Part shown: positions 11,538 to 24,192 of the stretch, in pieces | Layout: each line of letters opens with the position of its first letter | Position numbering within the stretch: position 1 is the stretch's first letter | NCBI GenBank assembly: GCA_013350335.1 | Contig: CM023535.1 | Location: 23,715,746 to 23,779,745 of the forward strand | Source of the DNA: Chimonanthus salicifolius | Lineage: Eukaryota > Streptophyta > Magnoliopsida > Laurales > Calycanthaceae | Length of the DNA stretch: 64,000 bases | Direction: 5' to 3' | Made by a program: the position numbers and the translations under genes | Notes under the pieces: model-generated | What the model saw: only the letters and a program-made list of their open reading frames with translations | What the model was told of the DNA's origin: nothing | The model's database searches: none

Positions 11538-12740
11538 TGGATGGTCATTAAGAAGTTGAGTCTAAGTGGATTGGATCATTCAATCCCATCCAGAGAGAGC
11601 AGGTGAGATCTCAACACAGTCCCTAATCTAGTCCATTTTATATATTCTACTTTTACACACATTTTAGACTATGAAAATGAAACTACTCATAGCTAATCTT
11701 AGAGGAGTTTAAAAAATGATGCCTTAAAACGGACATCGAACTAGATCTGGCAAAATCTAACCAGACCCTACATGAGACAACTCAATTTCTAACAAATGGC
11801 CAATCAATTTAATACCCAATCTGAATCAAATCCAAAGATGGATGAGTAAATTCGACTAACTCAATTATTGACACGCTAATATAGAAGACATGCAACCATC
11901 TGAAGTCTACATCTATTTAAGGGGTAATCTCACTTATATCTCATTAGAGAAGTCTCCTTAATCAGGTAAAGAGGTAAATTCAATCCAAACCAACTTAACC
12001 CATTTAACAAAACTTAAAATAGATTCAAACAAAAAATAGACTTGAACTAAATAAAATCGGCACAGCCTGACTTGTTCCTAGGTCTACTTCGAACAGGTGG
12101 ACCTCTCTCTATTTCAGTTGTCTAATGGACAAGCCTAGCTTGAGACTGTATTGGCAAAGGGGGAAATGCCTGTGAATCATAGTTTAAAAAGTGAAAAACA
12201 TAAGATAAATGAACAAATATTACTGAGTTTTAGAAATAAAGTTAAGACAAAATTATCCAAATCGATTGAATTTTGATCTGAGTCGGAGTTTTGGATGTGG
12301 TAACCATGGAGAGGGTAGCTGTCGGTGGTCTTCTAACTTGGCCATGCTTGTGAAAATGGTGGCAGAATGTAAGAGATTCAATTAAGTGGGGCGCCTTTCC
12401 CCATCACAAGATGGAACTCATTAGGCTTCTTATCACGTATGCCACTAAAAAATGGAGGATGGAAAGATTGTCTTCAGCAATCACTTCATATTCAATGCAG
12501 CGGCTTAATTATAGATACCTCCATAATATGTATGGTCGATAAGTTTCTGATATACATTCTCCCTTTTTTTTAAATACATAAAAATAGAGAAAATAGGAAA
12601 ACAAAAACAAAACTTAAGGCGAGCAGTTTTTTTTTAAAAAAATAATGATCATTTTTGTGGAGAACAAAATTTCGATACATCTTAAAATTTTGAAAAAAAG
12701 TCATAAAAAGTAAACTTATAAGATTGTGTAGCACCTAGAT
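11538..12740. other. AT-rich spacer, nothing recognised
   Basis: No coding region, repeat boundary or RNA gene was recognised. A short pyrimidine run and AAAATAATAA-type tracts occur near 12,560-12,645. Confidence 0.45.
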
Positions 12741-13170
12741 CCCACATAATCTTTTTAGTGTTTGTGGGGATTAAGAACTCAAATGAGACCGAGCACTTAG
12801 CTATTAGGAGGGGACCGACGTTATAGAGATCCTTTGGCCAAGGGAAGCTAGTCATAAAAAGAGACTTGATGAATACAATCAAATAAATGAGGGAAATAAA
12901 AGGCCTCGGTGGAAACAGATCAAGTGGTTAGAAAAATAAAGAAACTATGTATGGGTCAAGAAATATCCTTTGTACAAGTTACATGGAGGCTGATGGTCTA
13001 GCCTACTACTTTGCGGAGGCTAGTACTTGTTGATGCGAAGATTAGTTGACATTAATGTTTCTCTTGGGTTCAGACAACTACTCTTCTTATTGTTATTCTA
13101 ATTTATTTTTTCCCATGTCTCTTACCTTGTATATATATTTTCTCTCTTTAATTCTTATAATTACCGCTAA
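12741..13170 (+). pseudogene. Heavily decayed LINE RNase H 3' remnant
   Basis: Translation around 12,755-12,800 reads VGIKNSNETEHLAIRR, which parallels VGIKDSNEAEILSILRA of the LINE at 10.3 kb. Further on, near 12,985, MEADGLAYYFAEA matches the RNase H C-terminal pattern xxADxxAxxxA. Frames are broken by several stops. It ends in a T-rich stretch and a short A-run near 13,170. It is an independent and older LINE insertion than its neighbour. Confidence 0.65.
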
Positions 13171-14478
13171 AAAAATACTGCATAGCATCTAAAATTGCGC
13201 CCCTAATCTCTCTCTCTCTCTCATGAATATTTTCATGGTTTTCTCTATTAGTGATTTTAGATCCTACTAAATCATCTTAATTTTCAATATTTTAAACATA
13301 TTTAAAACTCATCCTGAAGTAAAGATAATTTTGATAGATTTGGAACTGTACTAAACTTAAATTTAGATAATAGACTGCCATTTAGAGTGGTCAAGATATA
13401 AATATATTACAAAGTCCCATCATATTCTTGCATTTACTGTACTTTATTGGTGTCACCTAATTTCATGGATAATTAAATTTGAACCTTTGGACGACAACTG
13501 TGGTATGTCATAAATATAGTTTTTATCCAAATTTTTTATCATCACCCGAAACTACTAAGGATTCCATGATTTTGAATAAATTAGTCAATCAAGTAATTAA
13601 TTTGAACAAATTAAGTCAATCTTTTATACCTCAACCTAGATCTCATCCCATGGGTTTAATTATCAGTGGGGCGATATGTGTGGATGATGTGGGCCTCTCT
13701 CATTTAAAAAAAAAAAATACAAAAAAAAAAAGTGAAGTAAGAAGAAATAAAAACCTAACTTGAACATATTTTTTTAGGTCATTTTTATATAGTTTTCGAA
13801 TTTTACTTGTCAAAATTTTGATATGAATGAAATATGTCCTAAGTTTTTTAAAATATTAACTTTGAAAAATGTCTAAAATTTTATAAAGTAAGAAACCAAT
13901 ATGAAGAACACTTAATATGATGTTCTCAAAAATACTCTAGTGACAGTTAACTTCTAATACAATTGATAATTTTTTTGATGTAGAAAAATTTTAAATTTCA
14001 TAAAATATCAGAATATTAAAAAAATTACACAAACAATCTAAAAACTATATCAATCACATTAAGTGTTCTTCATTTAAAAACTTGAAAATGAAAAGTACAG
14101 TAGAAAACCCAACTTTTATCAAATCTTCAAAAAAAAAAAAAAAAAGCTTGAAAAATTACAGAAACCCTAATGATTGTGAATCATTACTGAATGACATTAA
14201 CACAAATCCATTGAATTCCATAAGCAATGATATTATTTTATTAAATTATTTTCACAAAAAACCCTTGATTTAAAATTATCCTAAAGCCTAAATTCAAAAA
14301 ATTGATAAAAATAACTGAAAGTAAGAATAACTTATTTCTAAACCTCTTTAAAATCACACCAATACAAAATTCAACTAAAAAATCAGCCAAACTATTTTTT
14401 TTTTAAAGTAAAAAGATAAACATCAGCAAATACGTATGGGCCTTAACGTATTGCCAGCCAAAATGGCCTCACTCCACA
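13171..14478. other. AT-rich intergenic DNA
   Basis: There is no recognisable coding or element boundary. A (CT)n run lies at 13,206-13,222 and A-runs occur at 13,708-13,732 and 14,130-14,146. Confidence 0.45.
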
Positions 14479-17164
14479 TAGGGGTAGAAAAATCGGCGGG
14501 GTCGAGATCTCGGCCGATTTTTCATATTGTCCGATATCTCGATTCGGCCGATATATCAGCCGCACTTTTTCTCTCTCCTGCTCTTTTTTAAAAAAAAAAA
14601 TCCAAAAACATTACAGTAAATGCAGATAATTATGGGCTTATTGAATATGTAATTTTTTCATAAAATATTGGACATTTACATCTTCTAATATATTTTTGAA
14701 GTTACGATATCGAGAAATTATATAATTAGTAATAAAATGTTGAAAATTACAAGGAAAAGCATATAAATGAGGAAAATTTCTTAGTCAATGAGTGTTATTT
14801 TAAGTTATGAATTATAGAAATAAAAAATAAAAATAAAATGATTGAAAATTACATAATAATGTAGAAAAAATATTAGAAAATGAAACTAATGGGATCCTAA
14901 TCACTTGAACTGATAACCACACAAATGTCATACATTTTTAATTATAAGAAATTCCATTTAAATCATTAACTGAAGAGTTTTTAAAAATTAACTAAATGAA
15001 GAAACTTTCAAGATCTAAACTCAAAAGATAATTTTTTCTCATGCATTTCAGATGCATTTAAAGACAAACATCAATATGGAGAATATTCTTCAAACTCATA
15101 ACCGGGCACAGCAATTGCATATACATAACAAAGGGCCTGTAGATAGGGATTTTCTATATCCCTTGGTGACCTGTGAATATCTACAAAGTATTTTGTCACA
15201 GCCTTTCCAATGTCTTTTTTGGCCTCGTCTCTTGTGGCCTGGTCTAATCTCCTCTGCATCAAAGAGGCGGACTTATCCCATGTTGGATCCTCAGGGCCAA
15301 CGGTTTCTCGATTGATGTTATAGTGCGGATCAATGAGTGCATTTTGATTACCCATGCAAAATATAGTTTTCATTGATTTCCATGTAGCCCGTAATCCGGT
15401 ATTCTTATTCTTTGAACTGGACCCACTTGCACCACCATGGCGGGACCCACCTGCATAGATTAATAAAAATAAGTGGATTAGCATTTTTTTTCTAATTTCC
15501 GTCTCAATAAAATGTATTTATGATTTTCTAAAAATATAATTTTTATATTACCTGCACAACAATGGCTGCCCATATGCATATCGAGACGACTCTCTCTCAA
15601 AGCCCGCTGCAATAAAAAAATAATTATAAAGAGTTAGTACACAGTAAATAACAGCAAATAAATACATTTCATGTATTATTTTAAAGGTTTTACCATCTTC
15701 CTGCATTTATAACTCATAATCTACATTTTATGATGAAATAATTAAAAGAAAGATTAAATAAAAGAAAAAAATGTTGCTGGAAATTTTTACATGTTAGTAA
15801 ACAGTAACTAAGGGAAAATAAAAAAAAATTATTAATTTATAGGTTTTATCATTTTCTAACATTTATAAGTCATAAACCATATTTTATGATGAAATAATTA
15901 AAAAAAAATGAGAGTAAATAAAAGAAAAATGTTGCTGGAAATTTTGACATGTTAGTACATAGTAACTAAGAGCAAATAAAAAAATTTAATGTATTATTGT
16001 ATAGGTTTTAGCATTTTCTAACATTTATAACTCATAAACAATATTTTATAATGAAATAATTAAAATAAAGAGTAAATTAAAGTAAAAAATGTTGTTGTAA
16101 ATTTTGACATGTTAGTAACAGTAACTAAGAGCAAATAAAAAAAAATCATCTATTATTTTATAGGTTTTATCATTTTCTAACTTTTTTTTTTCATTTATGC
16201 TATTTTATGTTGAAATAGTTAACAAAAATGAATAAATAATTGAAAAAAATAGTAACTAACAAAGTACACAAAAAATAACTACGGATACATTCAGATAGAA
16301 AAAAATTATAACACCTTAATAAAACTTTTATTTACTACATATGTTATTTAAGTTCAAGCATTTTTTAACAAATTATAACATTTTTATGTTATTTTTGGCT
16401 GAAAAAATTAAAAGAAAATACAGATAAATGGAAATAAATTACAAAACTTACAAGATCAATAGATCTATAAATGAAGAAAACTTTGAACGGTCTGGATCAT
16501 TCAGTTTCAACCAAATTTGGGTCCTTTAGAACTTAGTTAGATCAAGTAATGAAGAGTAAAAAAAAAATTTGGATGAGAAATGGTAAAATCTAGTTTTTTT
16601 CTTGAAAATAAGTGTGAAATTTGAAGTGTAAGTGAATGGTATTTATAGAAAAAAATTGGACCGGGTCGATTTTTCAGATTTAAAAAAAAAATATATATTC
16701 AAGAATGCCGGACCAGCCAAATCCTGCGGTCCGCCGTACATAGAGATTTGACTGGGAGAAATTGGTTGACATGTGAGATCTCGCCCGATATATCGGACAT
16801 GAGATATCGTCCGATATATCGTCAAAATATCGCCGAACTTGAGTTGGACCCAGGCCCGATTTTTACTCTTTTTTTTTCTAGAAAAAACGGCAGGTCCAAA
16901 TGAAATTCGGCCCAGATTCGACCGAGATTTTGACCGATATATTGGTCATCTCGACCGATATTTCTAAAAAAAAGAGGCTTTTTTTTTAAAAAAAAAAAAA
17001 CAACCGATTTTTTAAAATTCGGCCGATATTATGACCGAATTATCGGTCAAAAATTCAATCATATCGGCCGAATTTTTTTTTTGTACGGCCGATATAAATC
17101 GGTGGTCAAAAATCCGAAATAATTCAGCCGATACGCACAGTATCGACCGAATTTTTTACCCCTG
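14479..17164 (-). mobile_element. hAT-like DNA transposon, decayed
   Basis: The terminal inverted repeats are TAGGGGTAGAAAAATCGG at the left and, read inwards from the right, CAGGGGTAAAAAATTCGG. CAGGGGT-type ends are typical of plant hAT elements. The flanking 8-mers ACTCCACA (14,471-14,478) and CTCCAACA (17,165-17,172) are similar but not identical. Both ends carry many CCGATAT / ATATCGG motifs (14,498-14,562 and 16,784-17,145), a plausible subterminal transposase-binding array. The interior is AT-rich and holds one transposase-like frame at 15,071-15,484. The smaller element at 60,566-60,980 has matching ends and a perfect 8 bp target duplication, which supports the hAT call. Confidence 0.75.
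15071..15484 (-). pseudogene. hAT transposase-like fragment
   Basis: The minus-strand frame of 137 codons is hydrophilic and contains KNTGLRATWKSM, then KKDIGKAVTKYFVD and ENPYLQALCYVYAIAVPGYE. The second part resembles the segment before the central domain of plant hAT transposases, where a helix with KYF/RFF is followed by an SPYFQ-type motif and GPGY. Here the equivalent is NPYLQ...VPGYE. No zinc-finger BED domain or C-terminal dimerisation domain was found, so it is at most an exon or remnant. Its place inside an element with hAT-type ends supports the reading. Identification is from motif resemblance only. Confidence 0.5.
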
Positions 17165-17270
17165 CTCCAACACCAGATTGCACATTGTTATAAATTTACA
17201 ATTACTGATTATTGCACAAGCCATACAAGTCTCAAAAACGTTATTGTTCCATTTTTCTATGTGGAGACCT

Positions 17271-17310
17271 CATGTGAACATATCGGCCAATACATATCGT
17301 ATTGGCCAGT

Positions 17311-17357
<47 letters not shown>

Positions 17358-18073
17358 GGTTGATACAATATATAGCGACCATACAATTAACATAACGCCG
17401 ATAAAAAATAAAATCACCCATATGATATCAACCGATATTCAATTTTTTTATTTCCAAAAAAATAAAAATAATAAAATTAGCTGATATCGCACAAAATTTC
17501 AACAAAAATCACCAATATTTCTGAATTTTTTTATTAGAATTCATTTTTATTAAAAAAATTAATCATATATTATAAGGTCATGAAATCTATAGTTAAAATT
17601 GTAATGTTTCTTTTACATGAACTATCCCATTTTTGTATTCTTATTTGAATGGATAAATAATTAAAGTATCTAATTTATATTCTTATTAAAAAATAATAAA
17701 TTATAATTTAATATAAATCATCATCATTTAAAGGTATTAGAATAGCCAAATCTCCAAAATCAATGAATCTTTAATTATATTTTTGAGCGATAGAATTTTT
17801 AAAATTTTTAAAATAATGAAAAGCCAAACCCTTAGTTTTAAAAATCCACCTAATTTGTTTGAAACACAAAAATAAAATAAGCCATCTCATTTCAGCCAGA
17901 ACTATCCATTACAATTTTTCGTAAATTTTCATCATTTAAAAAAAAATTCTCAAATTCGTAACTTAAAAATAATATTTCAACATATAAATAACCGATATTT
18001 AATGAAAAAAATGCATATCCATGAAGCCCAAATATCGGCCGCTATATCGCGGAGGGCGATATTTTCACCCGTG
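17271..18073. mobile_element. Possible second hAT-like element
   Basis: The left end reads CATGTGAACATATCGGCC. The right end, read inwards, is CACGGGTGAAAATATCGCCC, a poor but recognisable inverted repeat. CGATAT motifs cluster at both ends (17,280-17,305 and 18,030-18,062). The flanks GGAGACCT and GAATCTCT agree at 5 of 8 positions. It may instead be an eroded relative or fragment of the element ending at 17,164. Confidence 0.35.
17314..17353. repeat. (TA)n microsatellite
   Basis: About 20 uninterrupted TA units. Confidence 0.95.
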
Positions 18074-18569
18074 GAATCTCTAAAACATGATTGCGCTCAT
18101 CTGGAACACATGATAAAAATATATTCAAAATCATTAATCATTAATTCCATCTATTTAAAATTTATATTATTATATTTTATCTTTCAACTCAACTCTATTT
18201 TATTCTTAGAATATACTTTGTTATCTGAAATACAAAAAAATAAATAATAAAATCATGATCCAGGGTGCATACAACTAGATTTTTACATTACAAAATTTGG
18301 AAATGCATCCAAATATGGATTCAAGTTACAAAATGGTGAGTCCCACCTTAGATGGGTCTCACAAAGAACCATAGCTATTTTTTCTGCCATCACAAACATC
18401 TCAACACTAGCAAAGTTGCACCACGTCGATGGATCTGTCCCTATTTGGTGTCTGGTTTGTGGCTTATGCATCTCCACTTATCGCTATTAAGGGTTGCTTT
18501 CTCATTTCTTGCTGTGATTTATTGGACTTTTGAAATAATTCAATTCAGAGTAATAGTATATATGAAAAA
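18074..18569. other. Spacer without recognised features
   Basis: This is AT-rich sequence with a more balanced patch around 18,340-18,500. It lies between the hAT-like region and the TRIM. Open frames on both strands here show no family features. Confidence 0.4.
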
Positions 18570-18771
18570 TGTTGGAAATAATAAATTGTATATTATTCAA
18601 GGTGTATTACATCAATATATATAACTTCTAGCTCACCCTAGGGCTATTTAACTTAAACTCAAACTCTAATTATAAATAAATCATATCTCTTTATAAGATA
18701 TTAACACAAACATAAAATCCTAATCACATAATAATTCTACTATATTCTGATATTCTAAATATATTCCAACA
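18570..18771 (-). repeat. 3' LTR of the TRIM-like element
   Basis: This 202 bp copy is about 85-90% identical to 19,700-19,899. It contains a block complementary to ACACCTTGAATAATATA and TTAAATAGCCCTAGGGTGAG. Confidence 0.88.
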
Positions 18772-19699
18772 CACCTCCGCAAACTCAAACGTGGATGAAT
18801 GCGAAGTTTGGAACATGAAGAAATGGCAGGTGAACTGCAAAAGTGGCACACTGACTGGCTATAAAGAGTTGTTAGCAACAAACTGATTGACTGCAAAAAT
18901 TATTGAAGAGGCAGTGCACGTCTATCAATCAAATTGGAAGGCCAGCAAACAAAAAGGCAGAAGCCATAAAGGCCAGCAAACAGAGGACCAGAGGTTGCGG
19001 CAGCGGAACAACAGCAAAGAAGCAGCCCAAACACAAACGGTTTCTTCTCAGATCTCAACCAATAAATCAAAGTGGCTGAGAAAAAAATAGTAGCAGCAGA
19101 GGGCGGTGTGACAACTGCAAACAGAGCCAAGTGGTGCTTTTAGTAGCAGCGACAAGACGAAGAAGAAGAGGTTTAAGCGATGGCCAGGTTGAGATTAGGA
19201 TTCTCACAGATCTCTTCTTCTCTCTCCCTCTTTCTCCTTGACACAGATCTCGCAGATCGTGGTAAGAAAAAACAGTAAAACACCAAGTTTGAATCATGAT
19301 TGGTGGACTATAATCGAGAGATAGCAAATCGCCAAACTGTGCATATAGATGCACAGTTACAGCAACAACAAGAGGGCAGTGTGATTCCTCTTGGACAACA
19401 ATCAAACAGGGCCCATTCAAAGAGCAATCAATTTGTAGATGGATATGCACGAGTGTGAAATCCTCGGTCAATCAGCAGATTTCTTGTTGGATGGCTCTTG
19501 TAAAATTCGATCAGAACCCTGCTCAAGACAAAACAGGAAACCACCGAGAGAAACAAGGCCAGGGAGCATCCAGAAGTGTAGTCCTTCTGACTACCGAATG
19601 AAGACTCCCTCTGCCCATGTATTTCCTCCGGCAAAGGGAGAGAAGAAAAATTGTAATTTTGGAGGCTCGCTCAATAAAATTGAATTCTGGTTGATACCA

Positions 19700-19899
19700 T
19701 GTAGGAAAAAAATACTGTATATTATTCAAGGTATATTACATCACTATATATAGCATCTAGCCGACCCTAGGGCTATTTGACTTAAACTAAATCTCTAATT
19801 ATAAATCAATCATATCTCTTTATAAGAGATTAACACAAATATAAAATCCTAATCACAAATAATTCTACTATATTCTGATACTCTAAATATATTCCAACA
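19700..19899 (-). repeat. 5' LTR of the TRIM-like element
   Basis: This 200 bp copy abuts the tRNA-Met-type primer-binding site at 19,689-19,699. Confidence 0.88.
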
Positions 19900-19931
19900 A
19901 AAAGAAATAAGAAAAGCTAATATGCCAAAGA

Positions 19932-20123
19932 TCAAATAGAGGGGAGCCATTCAAGCATTTCACCAGCAAACATTGGAATTATCTCTCCAGATGCAAAGGT
20001 GTAAGACTCTGGCACTCTCCATGGGGTCTTGCTCAATGTGATCTTTGATGTGTTTCTTGGAAGGCCATAGAAGTCGGGCCCATTGAAGCTTGTAAATGCC
20101 TCCAATTTATCAAGTGCACCCGC
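19932..20123 (-). CDS. PYR4: Dihydroorotase last exon and stop
   Basis: The acceptor is AATTTTAG|GCGGGT. It encodes [20 protein letters not shown], then [10 protein letters not shown] and [13 protein letters not shown], followed by TGA at 19,934-19,932. Only 32 bp separate the stop from the TRIM-like element, so transcript 3' processing may occur inside that element. Confidence 0.96.
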   Translation of the reverse strand, partial: AGALDKLEAFTSFNGPDFYGLPRNTSKITLSKTPWRVPESYTFASGEIIPMFAGEMLEWLPSI

Positions 20124-23100
20124 CTAAAATTAACAGTGATGGTTCAATACACAAATAAAATAATAACATTAACAATGACAGTGAAGAGAAAAATACCATT
20201 AAGCTCTCCACACATGCATAGGTTGTTCCAATGAAATATCACAAGTATTTTACTCGAATGCCATAGATCTAACTAGAAGCACCAATCAATATTGAATTTT
20301 GTAAGCAATCTCAGATTTACCCTTTTGAGAGATACCAACCTCAGATTCATTTGTGTCGTGAAGTTCAACTACGTTGCAGACAGAAAAGCTTACTTCCTGT
20401 GAGAGAACATCAAGGCTCTCACATGTGTGCATGCACACATGTGCGTGTACATACACACACGCACACACAGCACACACACACGGAGAGAGAGAGAGAGAGA
20501 GAGAGAGAAAGAACCTGTTCAAATATCTTAGCATAGAGTGACAAGGCAACTGGAGAGTTGTATATACCAGCACATCCACAAGAACATTCCTTGCGTCGTC
20601 TCTCATGAGGAGCGCTATCAGTTCCAAGAAAGAAACGTTTGCTTCCACTAGTCACAGCTGATACAACGGCTTGTCCTACAAGAAAGCAATCCAATGATCT
20701 CAGTTCATGACTTCAAATTATCATTACAATTCAAGATTTTATATTCAGTGTTTCAATAAAAATATAAAATATTGTAAAACAAGTATTGGGCCAGTCACAT
20801 TTCTCTCCTTCAGAGTAGTAAGTGTTTTGAAAGAGATTATCCTTATTTTTCTTCCATCATTTTTTCTTCTTATGGTGATAAGTGATTTCTCTTCCTTTTT
20901 TTGTCCTGACCATAGTGTCATTTAAAACGGACACACACACACAAACCTTCTTTCTTCAGCTAAAATATTTGTCCACTGGCAATGATTACTTTCAATTTCA
21001 ACAGTTTCTCTAACAAACTAAGCTCTTGTAATGTTCAACATCCATAGTATTATACTAGTATACTAGTATGGATCTTGAACATTATAAGTACTCAATTAGT
21101 AATGGAATTGTTGAATATGGGAATTAATCATTGCCACTGAACAAGAACCTATAGCACAACAAGTAAGCACTTATTTTTTAGCCTAAAGGTTGAGAGTTCA
21201 AGTCCAATGGAAATTAGATAGGCAGTCAACCCATGGATAATAATTTGTGAAATCCTAATATAAATACCACCTCCAGATCGGCATAAGATGATGAGATGAT
21301 GATCCATACTGGTATTCCTTATGTGCCATAACAATTCATTCTTTTACATAATGATCATCGCCATCTGTTTCAAGAGGGGTAAAAAAATGGGTTGGTTGGG
21401 GGTTGGGGGGAATGTTCGTGGTGGTCGTTATTGTATCATAGCCCCCATCTATTTGGTCAACTTTTTGAGTTTCAATTCCACTCAATCCAATCAAAAGTGA
21501 TGATCTCCATCACTTCACAAGATCGTGTGTCCTTTCTTATCGCTTAATACAATCATTATTGGTATTCTCCTAGTAGCTCCTCATACTTGTAATATATAGA
21601 ATTGTGTATAGTTGTTTCCAATTTTTTATACATGCCCACAGCATCTTAAACGACTGTAACGACCCGCACTCGACCTACCACAATATTGTCCGCTTTGGGC
21701 CTACACCAGAGCGCGTTGTGCTAGGTTGGGGGTGAGTTCCCTCATAAAACCCCCTACAAAGCCAGCTCCTAGGCGATGTAGGACTTTTTCGACACCCACA
21801 CGCCCTACCAGCTACCTTCCGTCAGTCGCACCAACAAAGGTCTTTTTCTGAGATGGGGCATCACAATCCACTCCACTTAGGCCCAGAGCCGGCCTCGACT
21901 CAACTACAACACAGAGGGGCCCATACAAGCAAAGGACTTGAACCTTTTACTCTGATATCATTTGTAACGAGCCGCACTCGATCCGACACAATATTGTCCA
22001 TTTTGGCCCCACATCGGCACATACGGCTTTGCATTGGGTTCAAACTCAACTCCTGGCCCAAAACGCTTTGTGATAGGTTGGGGGTGAGTTCCTCATATAA
22101 ACCCTCTAAAAATCCATCTCCTAGGCGATGTGGGATTTTTTCTACACCCACACGCCCAACCAGCTACCTTTCGTTGGTCGCACCGACGGTACCTCTCGAT
22201 CGCACCGGCTGAGGTCTTTTATTGGGTCGGGGCGTCACAATGGCATTACGTTGATCTCTTTATTGGACCAATCTTGTAATATATTGTCTTGTTAGTTGCT
22301 ACTCCAGATATCCATCTTAATAAATGCATATCCAAAACACAAACTATTTATTGATCCTTCCTTTATTGGAACAACCTTTGATTCCTTACTCGATTTATAA
22401 TTCAATCTTTTCTTATTACTTTAACATACATCTTCACATGTACATCTCCAACGCATGAACTGTTATCTTCATGGCATTTGTTCATTTCCAACATTCAGCT
22501 CTATATAATGATCTAGGTCTAACAACCATTTTATAAAATTGCATTTTTAAACAACATAGAACTAGATAGCACCACCACTCCACCAGCTTGTATCCACTTC
22601 TATCTTTTACTGATCCTACATGCAATATCCAATCAAACCCTCTGCTTTGCAGCCAAGAATTGTACTATATCATAGTGCAGAACAAAGGCATTTCAAGATA
22701 TTGAATTTTTATATTCCCAACATTTCATTAAACATAGCATTTCAAGACAGCTTGCCAGTTAACCAATGATTAACCTTTATTAATGAGCTTACTGGCACAC
22801 AAATGGATCAAAGAAACATACTATGAGCTTCTCTTTTCAGAACTGGGAGGCAGTAGTTATGTGGCTGTAATCCACCTTGGAATAAAGAATTTCTATTTAG
22901 AATAAGATGTTGTGGTGTCACAGTGGCAGCAATAGACCCTGGTGAATGGAAAATTCTAAGTGTCACCAAAGGAAATGAAACTGGAAGCCAGACAAGAAAG
23001 ACAAGATTAAAAAAGAAAAAATTAAGATAAAAAATGTTACAAAAACCTTCACGGCGTGATTCCACAAATCTGACAGCATCTAGAGTAGTAATATGCTCCA

Positions 23101-24158
23101 TTACTATCTTCAGCAGTGGAAGCTTTTGGACCAGAGGTCTTAAAATTGTTTCAATGAAAACCTTTTCCCGATCAAATACATCCACCTCTGGATCTGTAAC
23201 TTCACCATGAACCTATCAAAGAGCCACATGAGAGAGAGAGAGAGAGGTGTTCACTTAGAAATCATTTTCCAATGCGAAGAATGTAAAGCACAACTAGATG
23301 AAATTAAGGACTGAACATTTCAAATAATCAGACCAGGCATGCAATATAAGGAACTAGAACTTAAAAAAAAAAAAAAAGTGGAAATCCACCAATGTTAAAA
23401 ATAAGTCCATAACTTCAATGAAATAGTAAACTGTAAAAGAAATAAAGGAAATTACTAGTAATGGCATATTATGCTCAACCATCTCTTCCAGAACTGGTAT
23501 ACATTTTCCAAAAAGATCTGTAACACCGTCTTGAGAGTTTGTAGTAGCCCCAGCAGGATACAACTTTACACCAAAAACCACCCCACTTCTCCCTAACAAA
23601 GTCATCAGTATCTTAAATTACATTACAATAACAAAATTTATTAACCTTAAAAGGAGGAGGAGGAGGAGGAGAAATTTTCCATTTCATGAAACCCAAGAAG
23701 CAATATGAATAACTAGAAGTAGATTGAGTCAAAGCAAATAAGATTTCTTTTACAATATATGTTACCCTTCAACATATGCTTGGGCTGGTGGTAGGAAAAG
23801 TGAAGAAAAAAATAAAAATAATAAGAGAAGAAGAGGAGGAAGAAGATGAAGCAGGAGTGTCAGCTCGTCAAAGAGCAAGTGTTGTTAGGCTAGCCATCTC
23901 CCAATGAGAGGTTCTGTATTTGATTTTACAGAGATATCAAACCTTTCATTGCTTCATGTATTTACAGGGATATTTTTCCATCTCAATGGGGGAAAAATGG
24001 CTCTCCACGAGATATTTAAGGAAATGGTTCCTCAATGTTCCTTTTCATCGAGAAGATCTTGGGTTTCCTAGACCAAGTCAAACACAAAATTTGATTTCTC
24101 ATAAGATGCCAGCAGAGCTTTAAAGGCCACATATGTCGATCCCCGGTTAGCCTCGTTC

Positions 24159-24192
<34 letters not shown>

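Larger units (their letters stand above)
18570..19899 (-). mobile_element. TRIM-like LTR element, two LTRs, PBS and PPT
   Basis: Two direct repeats of ~200 bp bound a 928 bp interior: 18,570-18,771 and 19,700-19,899. Both read TGT(T/A)GGAAA... at the left and ATATTCCAACA at the right. On the minus strand the 5' LTR is immediately followed by TGGTATCAACC, the initiator-Met-tRNA primer-binding site. The 3' LTR is preceded by TTTGCGGAGGTG, a polypurine tract. Flanks are AAAAA and AAAAG. The interior has no gag or pol, so this is a non-autonomous miniature copia-like element. It lies just 3' of the dihydroorotase stop codon, in the same orientation. Confidence 0.88.

Noticed and set aside
17031..17484. 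Frames with repeated Ile-Tyr
   Set aside because: Translation of the (TA)n microsatellite.
19067..19471. Minus-strand open frame of 134 codons
   Set aside because: It lies wholly inside the TRIM interior and has no family features; chance frame.
20286..20694. Overlapping minus frames of 120 and 91 codons
   Set aside because: These run through an exon of dihydroorotase into its intron; only the exon part (20,515-20,675) is real coding.
21655..22239. Cassandra-type TRIM with an embedded 5S rRNA
   Set aside because: Neither LTR contains a 5S-like internal promoter sequence; called simply a TRIM.
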